10,188 bases of DNA from positions 1 to 10,188 of the forward strand of contig JALUUZ010000301.1 in NCBI GenBank assembly GCA_027021095.1, written 5' to 3'. Shown one piece after another: positions 1 to 6,346 of the stretch. How positions within the stretch are numbered: the stretch's first letter is position 1; each line of letters begins with the position of its first letter. This DNA comes from Gammaproteobacteria bacterium (GTDB lineage Bacteria; Pseudomonadota; Gammaproteobacteria; SZUA-21). Below the pieces are notes generated by a model. It saw nothing but the letters and a program-made list of their open reading frames with translations, was not told where the DNA came from and made no database searches. The position numbers were made by a program, and so were the translations under genes.

Positions 1-13
1 GTAGAGATCCGGT

Positions 14-952
14 TCAGGGCACAGGAACACTTTGCAGGATTTTATCTGCCAACTCGGTAACACTGTCCTGCTGTTCAGACTGGGTGCCAAGGCGGTGAAA
101 AATGACTGACGGAAACACCGCCTGAATGTCTTCCGGCAACGTGTAGTCACGGTTGTCGAGAAACGCCCAGGCCTTGGCCGCGTGCAGCAGTGCCAGCGCG
201 CCGCGCGGCGACAGCCCGGCGTTGTTCTGTTCCCTGGTGCGGGTAATGATGTTCTGCAGGTAGTCGAGCAGTGGTTCCGAGAACTTTACGCGCTGCACCA
301 TGTTGCGAATGGATAGAATCTGCTCGGCAGTCAGTGTGCTCGAAAGCCTGCTGATCAGTGCGCGCCGGTCTTCACCCTGCAGGATGCCGCGCTCTGCCTC
401 GTGCGATGGGTAGCCGAGGCTGACACAGAGCATAAAGCGGTCGAGCTGCGACTCGGGCAGTTGAAAGACGCCGACATGGTGGGTCGGGTTCTGCGTCGCG
501 ATCACATAAAAGGGCTGTGGCAGATTGCGGGTCTCCCCGTCGGCACTGACCTGGTTTTCTTCCATTGCTTCGAGCAGTGCGCTTTGTGCCTTGGGTGTTG
601 CGCGGTTGATCTCGTCTGCGAGCAGCATCTGGGTAAACACCGGGCCCGGCTGAAAACGAAATTCCCCAGAGTTTTTGTTGTACACCGAGGCGCCGATGAT
701 GTCTGCAGGCAGCAGGTCACTGGTGAACTGCACGCGCTTGAACTCAAGCCCGAGCAGCTGCGCCAGCGTGCGCGCCAGCGTGGTTTTCCCTACCCCGGGC
801 AGGTCTTCGATCAACAGGTGCCCACCGGCGAGCAGGCAGGAGAGTGCAAGTTTTATCTGTGATTCCTTGCCAAGGATGATCGTTCCTGCCTGTTTGACCA
901 TATTGTCGAGCAGTTTGTGTACGGAGAGGTGATCTAGGCGCATTTCTGTCAT
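14..952 (-). CDS. MoxR-family AAA+ ATPase
   Basis: This is a 312-residue MoxR-type AAA+ ATPase, a chaperone-like cytoplasmic enzyme that typically remodels or activates partner proteins, often together with DUF58/VWA-domain proteins. Visible motifs in order: Walker A GVGKTT at residues 53-58, Walker B LLADEINRA at about 110-118, sensor-1 ATQNP at 152-156, the LPESQLDRF box with the presumed arginine finger at about 166-173, and the sensor-2/lid region LSPRGALALL at about 248-257. The length is normal for the family. The sequence after sensor 1 is HHVG rather than the common EQEG, which I take as subfamily variation. The ATG at 952 has no strong ribosome binding site, but the N-terminus aligns with the usual MoxR start. 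Only 13 bases lie downstream, so the partner gene that normally follows (DUF58) would be outside the window. It is transcribed divergently from the response regulator at 1289. Confidence 0.93.
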   Translation of the reverse strand: MTEMRLDHLSVHKLLDNMVKQAGTIILGKESQIKLALSCLLAGGHLLIEDLPGVGKTTLARTLAQLLGLEFKRVQFTSDLLPADIIGASVYNKNSGEFRFQPGPVFTQMLLADEINRATPKAQSALLEAMEENQVSADGETRNLPQPFYVIATQNPTHHVGVFQLPESQLDRFMLCVSLGYPSHEAERGILQGEDRRALISRLSSTLTAEQILSIRNMVQRVKFSEPLLDYLQNIITRTREQNNAGLSPRGALALLHAAKAWAFLDNRDYTLPEDIQAVFPSVIFHRLGTQSEQQDSVTELADKILQSVPVP

Positions 953-1288
953 CAGCGGGACTCGGGTGTTATATTTTTTTACGAACTGTTAACAAGAATA
1001 GTTTAACTAAAGCAAAAAAGCTTGACTGGTTAGCGGCTGAAGTCTTCGGGCACTGAAGTTGATGCGGCGATGAATAAAAACTGCTATAAAAAATGAGGAA
1101 ACCTTTGTGTAACTCATCGGTTTATTGTGTGCTTATCTTGCATAAGCCTGAATTTTACTGCAGTTTGTGCTGATCCCTACTATACTTGTTGGTTATTCTC
1201 TTAGGGTTGCCCGGTGTGTCGGAGATTTCTGTTTTGCAGGCGGGCTGTTCGTCATAGTCATGAGCAGAACCTTGGTTGGATCGGAGTA
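953..1288. other. Divergent intergenic region, moxR / response regulator
   Basis: This 336-base AT-rich gap separates two divergent genes and should hold both promoters. On the plus side there is a TATACT box at 1181-1186, about 100 bases before the response-regulator start, but no good -35 box at the right distance. A short inverted repeat, GCTTAT-5 nt-ATAAGC at 1131-1147, could be an operator; this is inference from symmetry only. An upstream in-frame ATG at 1214 would lengthen the response regulator by 25 residues, but the extension has no ribosome binding site and no receiver-domain character. I see no RNA gene. Confidence 0.5.
968..995 (-). promoter_or_regulatory. Candidate promoter for moxR
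   Basis: Read on the minus strand there is TTGTTA (995-990), a 16-base spacer and TATAAC (973-968). The predicted transcription start would leave only about 9 bases before the ATG at 952, which is short, so this is a tentative call from box similarity alone. Confidence 0.3.
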
Positions 1289-1753
1289 ATGAAAGACACG
1301 ACCATTCTATTGGTGGAAGACAATGCGGACGATCAGATGCTGACACTGAAAGCGTTCGAGCGGGTTGGTTTGCCTGATGCGGTGCGCGTGGTAAAGGACG
1401 GTGTCGAGGCGCTGGACTATCTGTTCGCACGCGGCCGGTATGCGGATCGTGACAGTTGTCCAAAGCCGGCCCTGGTCCTGCTGGATCTGAAGCTGCCGAA
1501 GTTGAGTGGTCTCGAAGTGTTACGGCAGATCAGAAGTCATGAGGAAACCTGTTTTATTCCGGTGGTCGTGCTGACTTCATCGGTCGAACACAGTGACGTG
1601 GTGTCGTGTTATCGCTCCAGCGGTAACAGTTATATCCGCAAGCCTATCGATTTTAACCAATTCAAGGAGGCGATCAGCCTGATCAAGCGCTATTGGCTGG
1701 AATTGAACCACCCAGTGATACCTGCCAAGGTAAAAAACTTGGACGCTCATTAA
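1289..1753 (+). CDS. Single-domain response regulator, Rcp1-like
   Basis: This is a 154-residue stand-alone receiver (CheY-fold) protein with no output domain, so it probably acts by phosphorelay or by binding a partner. The receiver residues are all present: acidic pair E10-D11 in LLVEDNADD, phosphoacceptor D66 in VLLDLKLPKLSG, T96 in VVLTSS, and K118 followed by P119. The VEDNADDQMLTLKAF start and the 20-25 residue stretch before the phosphoacceptor region resemble the Rcp1 type that partners phytochrome-like or PAS-containing histidine kinases. I chose ATG 1289 because the receiver fold begins there and GGAG lies just upstream (1283-1286), although its spacing is short. The next gene on the strand, 400 bases on, is a REC-GGDEF-EAL protein, which suggests shared signalling. 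The cognate kinase is not in the window. Confidence 0.9.
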   Translation: MKDTTILLVEDNADDQMLTLKAFERVGLPDAVRVVKDGVEALDYLFARGRYADRDSCPKPALVLLDLKLPKLSGLEVLRQIRSHEETCFIPVVVLTSSVEHSDVVSCYRSSGNSYIRKPIDFNQFKEAISLIKRYWLELNHPVIPAKVKNLDAH

Positions 1754-2153
1754 AAATATAACATATACAATGACTTGAAGAAAAATGGAGATGAGTCGGC
1801 AGGGCGCCGAAATACATAATTTCGTTATTGAAGATATATTGATTCTATAGTTCTTGCAGTTGGTGCAAAACTGCACTATTACTTTAATAAATTACTGCGA
1901 ATAACGTTTTGATTATTATTTGTTCATCTTGGCCGGTCTAACGATTCGTTCAAGTGTGTTTAAGTATTATTAACAAATTGGAGCATTACATTATCGGGAT
2001 AAACGAGCCAACTGATACTGTAGGTCGATCGGTGGGAGCAAGTCAATTGTGATTGATTGCTTTGCGGCCGGGGCTATACAATTGGGTTTTTCACTTGGTA
2101 TTTTTCGCTTGGTATGCAATAACACAACTTTCAGCTTAAAGTGAATAGTCCAA
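1754..2153. other. 400-base AT-rich intergenic region with small inverted repeats
   Basis: No convincing gene is present. Two perfect small inverted repeats are visible: CGAAAT-5 nt-ATTTCG at 1808-1824 and TGCAGTT-7 nt-AACTGCA at 1855-1875. A weaker one, TCGGC-5 nt-GCCGA, sits at 1796-1810 and overlaps the first. None is followed by a clean T-run, so I do not call a terminator. Near the downstream gene TTGGTAT occurs twice as a direct repeat, at 2095-2101 and 2109-2115, which might be a regulator site or part of a -35 region. The length suggests that the GGDEF-EAL gene has its own promoter. Confidence 0.45.
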
Positions 2154-3887
2154 ATGGAACAACAAATGAATAAAGCAACCAATGCCGCCAGCGCGAAAGC
2201 GATCCCGCTCCGTGTTTTGATCGTTGAAGACTCTGAAGACGATGCCATTCTGCTGCTGCATGAGTTGCGTCGTGGTGGTTACAACCCCCAGTATCAGCTC
2301 GTCGATCGCTATGAAACGATGAAACAGGCACTCGATGAGCAGCACTGGGACATCGTCATCACCGACCACCGCCTGCCAAATTTCAGCTCACAGGCTGCAC
2401 TCGATACCGTACTGGAACATGGTGAAGATATTCCGGTGATCATCGTCTCCGGCAGCATCGGTGAAGACTTTGCTGTCAATGTGATGCGTTCCGGTGCGCA
2501 GGATTATGTGATGAAAAACAACCTGACGCGCCTGGTTCCTGCGATCGAACGTGAGTTGCGCGAGAAGAAAATCCGCCTGGCCCGCCGGCAGGCGGAAGAC
2601 ACGATCGAGTACATGGCCAACCATGATTCACTGACCGGCCTGAACAATCGTACGGAATTCGAGCACAGGCTGCAGTTTGCACTCGAGTCGGTCAAGGACA
2701 GAAATATTGCCCACGCGCTGTTGTATGTGGACTTGGACCAGTTCAAGATCATCAACGATACCTGTGGCCACGCCGCAGGAGACGAGTTCCTGATTCAATT
2801 GACCGAACAGTTGCTGAAGCCGGTGCGGGAGACCGATACGGTGGCCCGGCTTGGCGGTGACGAGTTCGGTATTCTGCTGGAGTCATGCCCGCTGGGACGT
2901 GCAAAACGGATCGCCGAAAAAATATTGTCATTGATCAAGTCGTTCAAATTTCAGTGGCATAATAATACCTTCAGCATCAGTGCCAGTATCGGCCTGGTGA
3001 TGATCACCGACGCCCAGCACAGTTACCTCGATGTGCTCAGCGAGGCCGATATGGCCTGTTTCGTGGCCAAGGATCTTGGCCGTAATCGTCTGCACGTGTA
3101 TAACAAGGACGATATCTCACTGATCCAGAAACATGGCGAGATGAAATGGGTCGCGAGGGTACAACAGGCAATCGAGCAGGACCGTTTCCTGTTGCATCGC
3201 CAGCGTATCGTGTCATTGAAAAACGCTCAGGATATGCCGGCCTACGAGTTGTTGCTGCGCATGCACGATGAAGAGGGCAAGCTGGTGATGCCCGGAGAGT
3301 TTATCCCGGCAGTCGAGCGTTATAACATGATGCAGACGGTGGACAGGCTGGTGATCGAGAAGGCGGTGGCGTTCATCCGCGACGAGATGCGCCGGAACCG
3401 GGTTGCCAAGTATTTTATCAATCTTTCCGGTAATTCCTTGAGTGATGATTCGATCGCGAGTTTCCTGCGCGACCAGATCCACAGCAGCGGTGTGCCTCCC
3501 GAGCTGATTTGTTTTGAAATCACCGAGACAGCGGCGATTTCGAACGTCAACAGCGCATTGACTTTGATCCGTGATATCCGCAGTCAGGGGTGTGAGTTTG
3601 CACTGGATGATTTCGGTGCCGGGCTGAGCTCTTTTTCCTACCTGAAAACGCTGAACGTCGATTACCTGAAAATCGATGGTTCGTTCATTCTGGGAGTGGT
3701 TGAAAACCCGATGGATGTCGTGATCGTCGAGTCGATCACCAAGATCGGGCATGTGGCAGGGCTGAAGATCATCGCCGAGTTCGTCGAGTCGGATGCAATC
3801 CGTGACAAGCTGGTCGATATGGGCATCGACCTGGCACAGGGTTATGGTATCGAGCATCCGAAACCGCTGGAGACGGTTTCGGATTAA
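2154..3887 (+). CDS. REC-GGDEF-EAL cyclic-di-GMP signalling protein
   Basis: This 577-residue cytoplasmic protein has three domains. The receiver domain (about 18-135) has acidic pair E25-D26, phosphoacceptor D71 in DIVITDHRLP, S99 and K121. The diguanylate cyclase domain (about 150-310) starts at DSLTGLNNR, has DLDQFKIIND at 193-202, an intact GGDEF at 234-238 and an inhibitory RxxD site (R225-D228). The phosphodiesterase domain (about 325-575) has ELLLR at 365-369 in the EAL position, N423, E455 in FEITET, D485-D486 in DDFGAG, K506, and E542 in AEFVE. All catalytic positions that I can check are kept, so both synthesis and hydrolysis of c-di-GMP are possible, with output presumably set by receiver phosphorylation. 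The start is uncertain: ATG 2154 has a weak ribosome site, and ATG 2166 has GGA at 2158-2160 upstream. Repeat array A begins directly after the stop codon. Confidence 0.95.
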   Translation: MEQQMNKATNAASAKAIPLRVLIVEDSEDDAILLLHELRRGGYNPQYQLVDRYETMKQALDEQHWDIVITDHRLPNFSSQAALDTVLEHGEDIPVIIVSGSIGEDFAVNVMRSGAQDYVMKNNLTRLVPAIERELREKKIRLARRQAEDTIEYMANHDSLTGLNNRTEFEHRLQFALESVKDRNIAHALLYVDLDQFKIINDTCGHAAGDEFLIQLTEQLLKPVRETDTVARLGGDEFGILLESCPLGRAKRIAEKILSLIKSFKFQWHNNTFSISASIGLVMITDAQHSYLDVLSEADMACFVAKDLGRNRLHVYNKDDISLIQKHGEMKWVARVQQAIEQDRFLLHRQRIVSLKNAQDMPAYELLLRMHDEEGKLVMPGEFIPAVERYNMMQTVDRLVIEKAVAFIRDEMRRNRVAKYFINLSGNSLSDDSIASFLRDQIHSSGVPPELICFEITETAAISNVNSALTLIRDIRSQGCEFALDDFGAGLSSFSYLKTLNVDYLKIDGSFILGVVENPMDVVIVESITKIGHVAGLKIIAEFVESDAIRDKLVDMGIDLAQGYGIEHPKPLETVSD

Positions 3888-4173
3888 TGGTGTTGATGTC
3901 GCCCCGTCGTGACGGTGTGCGCAGCACACCAAAGGATTGACAGCAAAGAAATATCACACCCCAAAGTAGGGTGCGCCGTGCGCACCAATGTATGGACAAT
4001 GGTACGGCGTGGAAGAATCATGTGTAGAAGAATCGCCACGTGATACCATTTGATTTGCCTTGGTGTTGGTGCGTACAACGCACCCTGCTTTGTCGTGACG
4101 GTGTGCGCAGCACACCAAAGGATTGACAGCAAAGAAATATCACGCCCCAAAGTAGGGTGCGCCGTGCGCACCA
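3888..4173. repeat. Repeat array A: REP/BIME-like 186-bp units
   Basis: The region between the convergent GGDEF-EAL and popT-like genes is filled by about 1.5 copies of a 186-bp unit. Bases 3906-3987 recur at 4092-4173 with a single difference (A3958 versus G4144). Hairpin 2 (GGTGTGC-GCA-GCACACC) is at 3914-3930 and 4100-4116. Hairpin 3 (GGTGCGC-CGT-GCGCACC) is at 3970-3986 and 4156-4172. Hairpin 1 (GGTGCGT-ACA-ACGCACC) is at 4068-4084. The left end (3888-3905) keeps only TGGTGTTG plus a degraded remnant, so hairpin 1 of that copy has been lost. Hairpin 3 carries GTAG on its 5' side, as in REP sequences. These hairpins may also help end transcription of both converging genes; that is inference. 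Confidence 0.9.
3966..4088. repeat. BIME-like unit A1 (GTAG-hairpin 3 ... hairpin 1-CTGC)
   Basis: This is one complete 123-bp unit bounded by GTAG-hairpin 3 and by the inverted partner, hairpin 1 followed by CTGC (CTAC in other copies). The linker contains a fourth stem, ATCATGTG-12 nt-CACGTGAT with one T-G wobble, at 4017-4044. Two REP-like hairpins facing each other across a conserved linker is the arrangement known from BIMEs. Confidence 0.8.
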
Positions 4174-4191
4174 CGCTGGCAAGCGTCATTT
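4173..4191 (+). terminator. Weak terminator-like hairpin
   Basis: ACGCT-GGCA-AGCGT at 4173-4186 forms a perfect 5-bp stem followed by CATTTT. It sits at the end of repeat array A and directly before the popT stop codon. It is short and has a poor T-tract, so it is only a candidate terminator for plus-strand transcription from the GGDEF-EAL gene. Confidence 0.25.
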
Positions 4192-5211
4192 TCAATCCAC
4201 CGCCGTTGCTTGCTTGTTACCGGAATTTCTGCTTTCGATCCAAAGAAAGGCCAGGATCGTTGCCATGCCTGTCAAGGTCGTTGCCAGCGTAAGCATTTCG
4301 TTCGTACCAAAACCATTCGGCAGGATATTGTTCAAATAGACGAGCTGCTCACCCACCTTCACTGAATTTTTGAAAGGCCAGATCATCCACAAGGAGCCGA
4401 GTACCAGCCCAAGCAGGTAGGCCATCGTGGCATCATGCCAACGGCTGAGCAGAAAATGAATCAAGCGGCTGGATACCAGCAGCCCGGCCAGGCAGCCGAT
4501 GCCGAAGATCGACAGGATCAGCAGATCCCGAGTGGCGATCGCCTGCAGAATATCGAAATAACCACCAAGCAGCAGCAGCAAAAACGAACCGCTGATACCA
4601 GGTAACACCATGGCGGTGATCGCGACAAAGCCGAGAATAAAGATATTGACAAAAAGCCTGGTACTGACCCTGCGTTGTTCCGGGACGACAGTACCGGCGG
4701 CCTTGGCCTGTTTCAGCTGCTGTTTCTGCTTGGCCTTTTCAATCAGCGCTTCGTCGGAAACACTGGTCGAAACAGCGAACACCGAACCTGCACCAAGCAG
4801 CACGATGACGATCAATAACGGGCTTCGGCGGCGTATCAGCTTGTACGGGTAGACAGCCGACAGTAATACCAGGCCGAAAAAAAAGCCATAGGTCGCGTCG
4901 TGATGCTGGTGCAGCAGGTAGGTCATCAGGCTGGCCAGGGACAGGATGGCGCCGAGTGCGCCGATGGTCAGCTTGATCAGAAAAAATCCTTCGAGGCGTT
5001 GGAATTCAGCGACAAACTGTTGTCTTCCTTCGCGGCTGAAGCGTAAGATCGCCAGAAAGGACTTGACCGACCGGTACGAGATACTGCTGAGAATCGTCAG
5101 CAGGCGTTCATACACGCCCATGATCAGGGCCATGGTACCCCCGGAAACACCGGGAATGATATTCGCCGCCCCGATGACGGCGCCGATCGAAAGGTCTTTC
5201 AAGTGTCGCAT
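4192..5211 (-). CDS. popT: DUF368 / PopT-family polyprenyl-phosphate transporter
   Basis: This is a 339-residue polytopic inner-membrane protein of the DUF368 family, whose studied members (PopT) help return undecaprenyl phosphate across the cytoplasmic membrane for reuse in cell-wall and surface-polymer synthesis. The N-terminal signature IGAANIIPGVSGGT is at about residues 13-26. A related motif, VLPGISGSF, recurs at about 202-210. A second internal repeat is HDAT followed by a GLVL-type helix, at 104-116 and again at 259-271; together these show the two-fold internal duplication of the family. An unusual charged, Lys/Gln-rich loop lies at about 152-183 between hydrophobic halves. ATG 5211 is preceded by GGAA at reasonable spacing. 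The gene lies between repeat arrays A and B with no operon partner close by. The family assignment is firm, but the substrate is inferred from homologues. Confidence 0.9.
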   Translation of the reverse strand: MRHLKDLSIGAVIGAANIIPGVSGGTMALIMGVYERLLTILSSISYRSVKSFLAILRFSREGRQQFVAEFQRLEGFFLIKLTIGALGAILSLASLMTYLLHQHHDATYGFFFGLVLLSAVYPYKLIRRRSPLLIVIVLLGAGSVFAVSTSVSDEALIEKAKQKQQLKQAKAAGTVVPEQRRVSTRLFVNIFILGFVAITAMVLPGISGSFLLLLLGGYFDILQAIATRDLLILSIFGIGCLAGLLVSSRLIHFLLSRWHDATMAYLLGLVLGSLWMIWPFKNSVKVGEQLVYLNNILPNGFGTNEMLTLATTLTGMATILAFLWIESRNSGNKQATAVD

Positions 5212-5253
5212 TGTTTATTCCAGGTTGATAGCCTTGCAGTCAACAGGCCGACA

Positions 5254-5282
5254 AGAATACTATAAATTCAGCTGTTTGTCAG
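5254..5282 (-). promoter_or_regulatory. Candidate promoter for the popT-like gene
   Basis: On the minus strand CTGACA (5282-5277) and TATTCT (5259-5254) are separated by 17 bases. The expected transcript would start near 5247 and have a leader of about 36 bases. The -35 box matches the sigma-70 consensus at five of six positions and the -10 box at four. It sits just outside the edge of repeat array B. Confidence 0.45.
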
Positions 5283-5484
5283 TGCTGTTGGTGCGGACAA
5301 TGCCCCTCGTCGTGTGCACACCACACCAAGGGATTTGCGGCAAGGAAATGTCATGTGTGGAAGGATCGCCACGTGATACGATTCGGTTTGTCGTGGTGTT
5401 GGTGCGTATAACGCACCCTACCTCGTCGGGACGGTGCACGCAGTGTACCAAAGAATTTACAGCAAATAAATATCACGCCCCAAA

Positions 5485-5607
5485 GTAGGGTGCGCTGTGC
5501 GCACCAATGTATGGACAATGGCACGGCGTAGAAGAATCATGTGTAGAAGAATCGCCACGTGATACGATTCGATTTGTCGTGGTGTTGGTGCGTACAACGC
5601 TCCCTAC
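5485..5607. repeat. BIME-like unit B1
   Basis: This complete 123-bp unit runs from GTAG (5485-5488) to CTAC (5604-5607) and has the same length and order as unit A1. Hairpin 3 here has loop TGT instead of CGT. Hairpin 1 has one stem mismatch (ACGCTCC on its 3' arm). Confidence 0.8.
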
Positions 5608-5670
5608 CTCGTCGGGACGGTGCACGCAGTGCACCAAAGGATTTACAGCAAACAAATATCATGCCCCAAA

Positions 5671-5787
5671 GTAGGGTGCGCCGTGCGCACCAATGTATGG
5701 ACAATGGCACGGCGTGGAAGAATCATGTGTAGAAGAATCGCCACGTGATACCATTTGATTTGCCTTGGTGCGTACAACGTACCCTAC
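5671..5787. repeat. BIME-like unit B2
   Basis: This 117-bp unit runs from GTAG (5671-5674) to CTAC (5784-5787). It is 6 bases shorter than A1 and B1 because one of two adjacent TTGGTG copies before hairpin 1 is missing, which looks like slippage. Hairpin 1 has a G-T wobble in its stem (3' arm ACGTACC). Confidence 0.8.
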
Positions 5788-5798
5788 CTGCCAAAAAA

Positions 5799-6059
5799 TT
5801 ATTGCTCGTTTTTCTCGCTAAGCGCTTTGATATTGTCATTGATCTTAAAAAAGATAATCACAATCTCGCAGTACATTCGAACGACTACAGGGCCGATAAT
5901 GACAGTCAGCAGGCCGCTCAGCACGGCGAGGCCGCCCTGGAACATACTGAAAAAACCTATCAGAATGACCGCGACCGACGATATCCAGTAGACTACTGTA
6001 ATGATTGTCGGTGTGATCATTTTGTCCAGAAACAGGAAATCACGTGGTTGCATACTCAT
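5799..6059 (-). CDS. Small DUF4282-family membrane protein
   Basis: This 86-residue protein resembles the DUF4282 family of small integral membrane proteins of unknown function. It starts MSMQPRDFLFLDKMITPTII, where the F-x-x-LDK-ITP element is characteristic. It has two hydrophobic segments at about 15-38 and 43-72, with the conserved GP-V-R-CE-I-I-F-IN run at about 56-75 and a polar C-terminal tail. I placed the start at 6059 because a strong GGAGG lies at 6074-6070 on the minus strand, 10 bases upstream. A longer reading to 6272 adds 71 residues with no family resemblance and no ribosome site, so I reject it. The gene is 287 bases downstream of the DUF748 gene and has a plausible promoter of its own. 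Its role is unknown. Confidence 0.82.
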   Translation of the reverse strand: MSMQPRDFLFLDKMITPTIITVVYWISSVAVILIGFFSMFQGGLAVLSGLLTVIIGPVVVRMYCEIVIIFFKINDNIKALSEKNEQ

Positions 6060-6069
6060 TGTGATACTA

Positions 6070-6074
6070 CCTCC
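6070..6074 (-). promoter_or_regulatory. Strong ribosome binding site for the DUF4282 gene
   Basis: GGAGG on the minus strand with a 10-base spacer to ATG 6059 is the strongest Shine-Dalgarno sequence in the window. It decides the start of the DUF4282 protein against the longer upstream ATG. Confidence 0.8.
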
Positions 6075-6093
6075 GTTTTTTGTTTGTCGGGCT

Positions 6094-6122
6094 AGATTAA
6101 CCCATGCAGGTACACAGGTAAA
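6094..6122 (-). promoter_or_regulatory. Candidate promoter for the DUF4282 gene
   Basis: Minus-strand TTTACC (6122-6117) and TAATCT (6099-6094) are 17 bases apart and would give a leader of about 28 bases to ATG 6059. The box matches are only moderate. The rest of the gap up to 6346 shows a CGCGG-6 nt-CCGCG inverted repeat at 6162-6177 and nothing else that I can name. Confidence 0.35.
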
Positions 6123-6346
6123 CTTATTCTTTATCCTGTCTTGGTTGATGTACAACCGGTTCGCGGTGTCAGCCGCGGCTCGATGCTTGTTATCGTAGTT
6201 GTGTGCAGCCGGACTTTGATAACACTGCTGCCAATTTACGCACATACGTTGTGATGGGGATGCTCGGACCACAAGATCAGAATATTAGTAAGTAGCAATG
6301 TGTTCTGTCTTGGTAAACTGAACCGCATAGGAATTGTAGTCTACTC

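Larger units (their letters stand above)
5287..5787. repeat. Repeat array B: tandem REP/BIME-like 186-bp units
   Basis: This 501-base array fills the gap between popT and the DUF4282 gene. Hairpin 1 occurs at 5290-5306 (decayed), 5401-5417, 5587-5603 and 5767-5783. Hairpin 2, as GGTGCAC-GCA-GTGYACC, occurs at 5433-5449 and 5619-5635. Hairpin 3 occurs at 5489-5505 and 5675-5691. The same landmarks recur at exactly 186 bp, except that the last linker lacks the 6 bases TTGGTG (period 180) and the first copy is internally deleted. It is in the same orientation as array A but has a different hairpin 2 sequence. The right end (CTAC, 5784-5787) lies 11 bases from the DUF4282 stop codon, so hairpin 1 there could protect or terminate that transcript. 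Confidence 0.92.

Noticed and set aside
3213..3932. 239-codon minus-strand frame
   Set aside because: It is antisense to the EAL domain, whose catalytic motifs are intact on the plus strand.
3884..4195. 103-codon minus-strand frame with a repeated peptide across array A
   Set aside because: The 186-bp period is a multiple of three (62 codons), so any open frame repeats itself. The frame consists of hairpin sequence and overlaps gene ends on both sides. Similar frames at 5260-5451 and 5473-5655 are rejected for the same reason.
3888..5787. CRISPR array
   Set aside because: The repeat is 186 bp with near-identical content throughout, there are no variable spacers, and there are no cas genes.
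6060..6272. 71-residue N-terminal extension of the DUF4282 protein
   Set aside because: The strong GGAGG at 6074-6070 and the DUF4282 signature both point to the start at 6059. The extension would also read through the candidate promoter.
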